7,112 nt of DNA from a bacterium. GTDB lineage: Bacteria > Tectomicrobia > Entotheonellia > Entotheonellales > Entotheonellaceae. Of this stretch, positions 5,780 through 7,112 are shown piece by piece; position 1 is the stretch's first letter; every line of letters starts with the position of its first letter. Position numbers and translations under genes: made by a program. Location of the stretch: NCBI GenBank assembly GCA_027294925.1, contig JAPULM010000132.1:1-7112 (forward strand). Direction: 5' to 3'. The notes under the pieces were generated by a model. It saw only the letters and a list, made by a program, of their open reading frames with translations, did not search any database and was not told the DNA's origin.

Positions 5780-5782
5780 TAG
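5780..5782 (+). other. In-frame amber codon within pafA
   Basis: TAG interrupts the pafA frame after residue 97 and the same frame continues for over 110 codons of conserved PafA sequence. The position is variable in the family and a CAG (Gln) to TAG transition would explain it. AGGA (5781-5784) overlaps the stop and lies 7 nt before an in-frame ATG at 5792, so reinitiation is conceivable, but this would separate the catalytic N-terminal motifs from the rest. Confidence 0.85.
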
Positions 5783-6125
5783 GACGAGGGCATGCACGGC
5801 GAGGTAGCCCTGTTCAAAAACAACACCGATTTTGCCGGCAACACCTACGGCTGTCATGAAAACTACCTGGCGGATCGAACGGTCGATTTTGCCGTCATGG
5901 CTGAACGGCTGATCCCGTTCCTGGTCAGCCGCCAGATTTTCACGGGCGCCGGCAAGGTGCACCGCACCCGGGGTGGCACGGTCTTCCACCTGTCCCAGCG
6001 GGCACGCTATATCCGCAAGACGGTCGCCGGTACGGCGACGAACGCGCGCAGTATCGTCGACACCCGTGATGAACCGCATGCCAGCAAGGACAAATACCGC
6101 CGCTTGCACATCATCGTCGGTGATA

Positions 6126-6134
6126 GCAAATATG
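6126..6134 (+). other. Single-base frameshift point within pafA
   Basis: Upstream the frame reads RRLHIIVGDS; downstream, one frame over, it reads MSELTTYLKVGTT. The family has GDSNMSE across this join. The three A residues at 6128-6130 are one too many: with two, the codons would be AGC AAT ATG TCC. It is a short homopolymer, so both a real insertion and a sequencing error are possible. Confidence 0.85.
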
Positions 6135-6880
6135 TCCGAGCTGACCACCTATTTGAAGGTGGGGACCACCGCGATCGTGCTGGAGATGATTGAGGACGGT
6201 TTCATCCCGCCGGATTTTGCCCTCTGCAACTCGGTTCAGGCGCTCAAAGCCATCTCGCGCGATCTCACCTGCCGCAAGACGGTGCCCTTGCAGAACGGCC
6301 AGCAGTATTCGGCCCTGGAGTTGCAGCAGGCGTACCTGGATTTGGCGCATCGTTACTACAGTACCCGCCCGGTGAGTGCGACGGTGGCGGACCTTCTGCG
6401 TCAATGGGAACACGTTCTCACCGCCCTTGCCGAGGACCCCGGGCAGCTCCACCAGGAGATCGACTGGGTAATCAAGCGCTACCTGCTCATGGCATATGCG
6501 GCACGCAGCCAGCGCTCACCCACGGCCACCGCCGACCGCCTGCTGATGCTCGATTTGCAGTACCACGATATTCGGCGCTCGAAGGGGCCCTACTACCTGC
6601 TGGAGCGCCAGGGACGGGTGGCGCGCATCGCCACGGAGACGCAAATTGAGGCGGCCATGGTTGATCCCCCGCCCGACACCCGGGCCAAGCTGCGGGGCGA
6701 TCTGATCAAATTCGCCAACCTGAGGCGGATTCCATATGAGATCGACTGGAACTATATCCGCATCGGTTACCTGCTCAATCTCTGGGTCAAGTGTGAGGAC
6801 CCCTTTCAGTACGAGAGCGACAACATCGCGCACCTGATACGCCGCCTCGAGGACGCTCCGATGGTCGGAGGTTGACCCCT

Positions 6881-6997
6881 ATGGTTCTCGTTGCGTGTGT
6901 GGCGCTCATGCTGGTAGGATTCGACGCGATAGCTACCCTTGACTTAGAGGTGGACCGCATCGCCCTCTATAAGTTCCTACGCGTATACCAAAGTTAA
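6881..6997 (+). CDS. Small hydrophobic protein, 38 residues
   Basis: A short frame starts 5 nt after the pafA stop. A consensus GGAGGT (6867-6872), lying inside the last codons of pafA, sits exactly 8 nt before its ATG. That is the best ribosome binding site near pafA and suggests translation coupled to the end of pafA. The product begins with a hydrophobic stretch, MVLVACVALMLVGFDAIATL, followed by an amphipathic tail with acidic and basic residues (DLEVDRIALYKFLRVYQS). This could be a membrane-inserted small protein, possibly with its C-terminus in the cytoplasm. I recognise no family. It ends with TAA, and 38 bp separate it from the nucleotidyltransferase gene. It could still be a chance ORF, given its length. 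Confidence 0.45.
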   Translation: MVLVACVALMLVGFDAIATLDLEVDRIALYKFLRVYQS

Positions 6998-7035
6998 AGC
7001 AGAGGTCGCTCAGCGGTCTTTGAGAGGAGAATATC

Positions 7036-7112
7036 ATGCCGAAGCGCTCTGTCCCACTGTCCGTCTCACCGGGAATATTACCGGTGGTAATCCTGGCTGC
7101 GGGGCGAGGTGA
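7036..7112 (+). CDS. NTP-transferase-fold nucleotidyltransferase, 5' end only
   Basis: The start ATG has a strong AGAGGAGA (7023-7030) with GGAG 6 nt upstream. The 25 visible residues end with PVVILAAGRG, the N-terminal signature loop of the GT-A/NTP_transferase fold. This loop binds the nucleotide triphosphate in enzymes such as IspD, GlmU, MobA-like and sugar-phosphate nucleotidylyltransferases; an R-M-x-S/P continuation would be expected just outside the window. A 15-residue polar N-terminal extension precedes the first strand. The last two bases of the window (GA) fit a Glu or Asp codon after GRG. Which member of the family it is cannot be decided from this fragment. It is probably transcribed in the same direction as pafA and the 38-residue ORF. 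Confidence 0.7.
   Translation, partial: MPKRSVPLSVSPGILPVVILAAGRG

Larger units (their letters stand above)
5489..6875 (+). pseudogene. pafA: Pup-protein ligase PafA, interrupted by an amber codon and a frameshift
   Basis: PafA attaches the small protein Pup to substrate lysines through ATP-dependent isopeptide formation, marking them for the bacterial proteasome. Its fold resembles glutamine synthetase. The assembled frame would give about 461 residues, the usual PafA length. It begins MKKRILGLETEFGL with the nucleotide/metal Glu residues, then LDTGSHPEYATPEC, whose Asp57 matches the catalytic Asp of PafA (Asp64 in M. tuberculosis). The spacing fits PafA rather than Dop, which has an inserted loop there. 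Further blocks are FKNNTDFAGNTYGCHENYL, the segment NTRDEPHA-like (DTRDEPHA), KYRRLHIIVGDS, LKVGTTAIVLEMIE, EIDWVIKR, LQYHDIRR and TRAKLRGDLI. Lesion 1 is an in-frame TAG at 5780-5782 between QRKI and DEG. Lesion 2 is one extra base near the AAA at 6128-6130: removing one A restores GDSNMSELTT. Everything else is conserved, so this is a recent pseudogene, a recoded gene, or a sequence with errors. Confidence 0.9.

Noticed and set aside
5369..6148. Long - strand frame extending the small secreted protein upstream to 369 codons
   Set aside because: It runs antisense to strongly conserved pafA sequence, and the 109-residue start has both a strong RBS and a signal peptide, so the extension is a shadow.
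1..7112. Full reassignment of TAG to an amino acid
   Set aside because: The RidA-family gene ends with TAG at the normal family length, and both amber-containing genes also carry frameshifts, so decay or sequence error is simpler. It is kept only as a question in the findings.
1..7112. tRNA or rRNA genes, CRISPR arrays, riboswitches
   Set aside because: No cloverleaf ending, rRNA-like conserved block, regularly spaced repeats or recognisable riboswitch core was seen on either strand.

Overview
This window is a roughly 58% GC (estimated by eye) bacterial chromosomal segment. It holds ordinary housekeeping and accessory genes, some visibly decayed genes, and one small mobile-element remnant. 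The best phylogenetic pointer is a Pup-protein ligase (PafA). That pathway is typical of Actinobacteria but also occurs in Nitrospirae, Planctomycetes and several candidate phyla. The other genes do not look strongly actinobacterial, so I lean towards an uncultured or Tectomicrobia/Nitrospirota-like bacterium, but this is inference only.

Left part (1-2904, mostly + strand): the C-terminal half of a RidA/YjgF-family protein enters from the left edge. It is followed by about 800 bp with no intact gene and signs of decayed coding. Next come a PPOX-class flavin/F420-binding split-barrel protein, a short leader ORF translationally coupled (ATGA) to a 51-residue single-pass membrane protein, and a possible relic of an Ldh-family dehydrogenase on the - strand. 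A class I SAM-dependent methyltransferase closes this part. The leader ORF's ribosome binding site lies in the loop of an 8-bp hairpin.

Middle (2905-5368, - strand): a 185-bp element bounded by perfect 18-bp inverted repeats resembles a non-autonomous derivative (MITE) of an IS6-family insertion sequence. Beyond it is a - strand cluster, read from right to left. It has a small secreted protein (5368-5039), a 202-residue helical protein of unknown function (4913-4305), a broken secreted protein with an apparent Cna-B/carboxypeptidase-regulatory-like fold (4047-3581), and a 103-residue hypothetical 17 nt downstream (3563-3252).

Right part (5489-7112, + strand): a full-length pafA reading frame is interrupted by one in-frame amber codon and one single-base frameshift. 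It is followed by a 38-residue small ORF whose strong Shine-Dalgarno lies inside the end of pafA. The start of an NTP-transferase-fold nucleotidyltransferase then runs off the right edge. No pup, dop or proteasome subunit gene is visible.

The most notable points are the paired lesions (one amber plus one 1-nt indel) in both pafA and the secreted-protein gene, the IS6-like MITE, and the hairpin/leader/small-membrane-protein unit. I found no rRNA, tRNA, CRISPR array or convincing intrinsic terminator.
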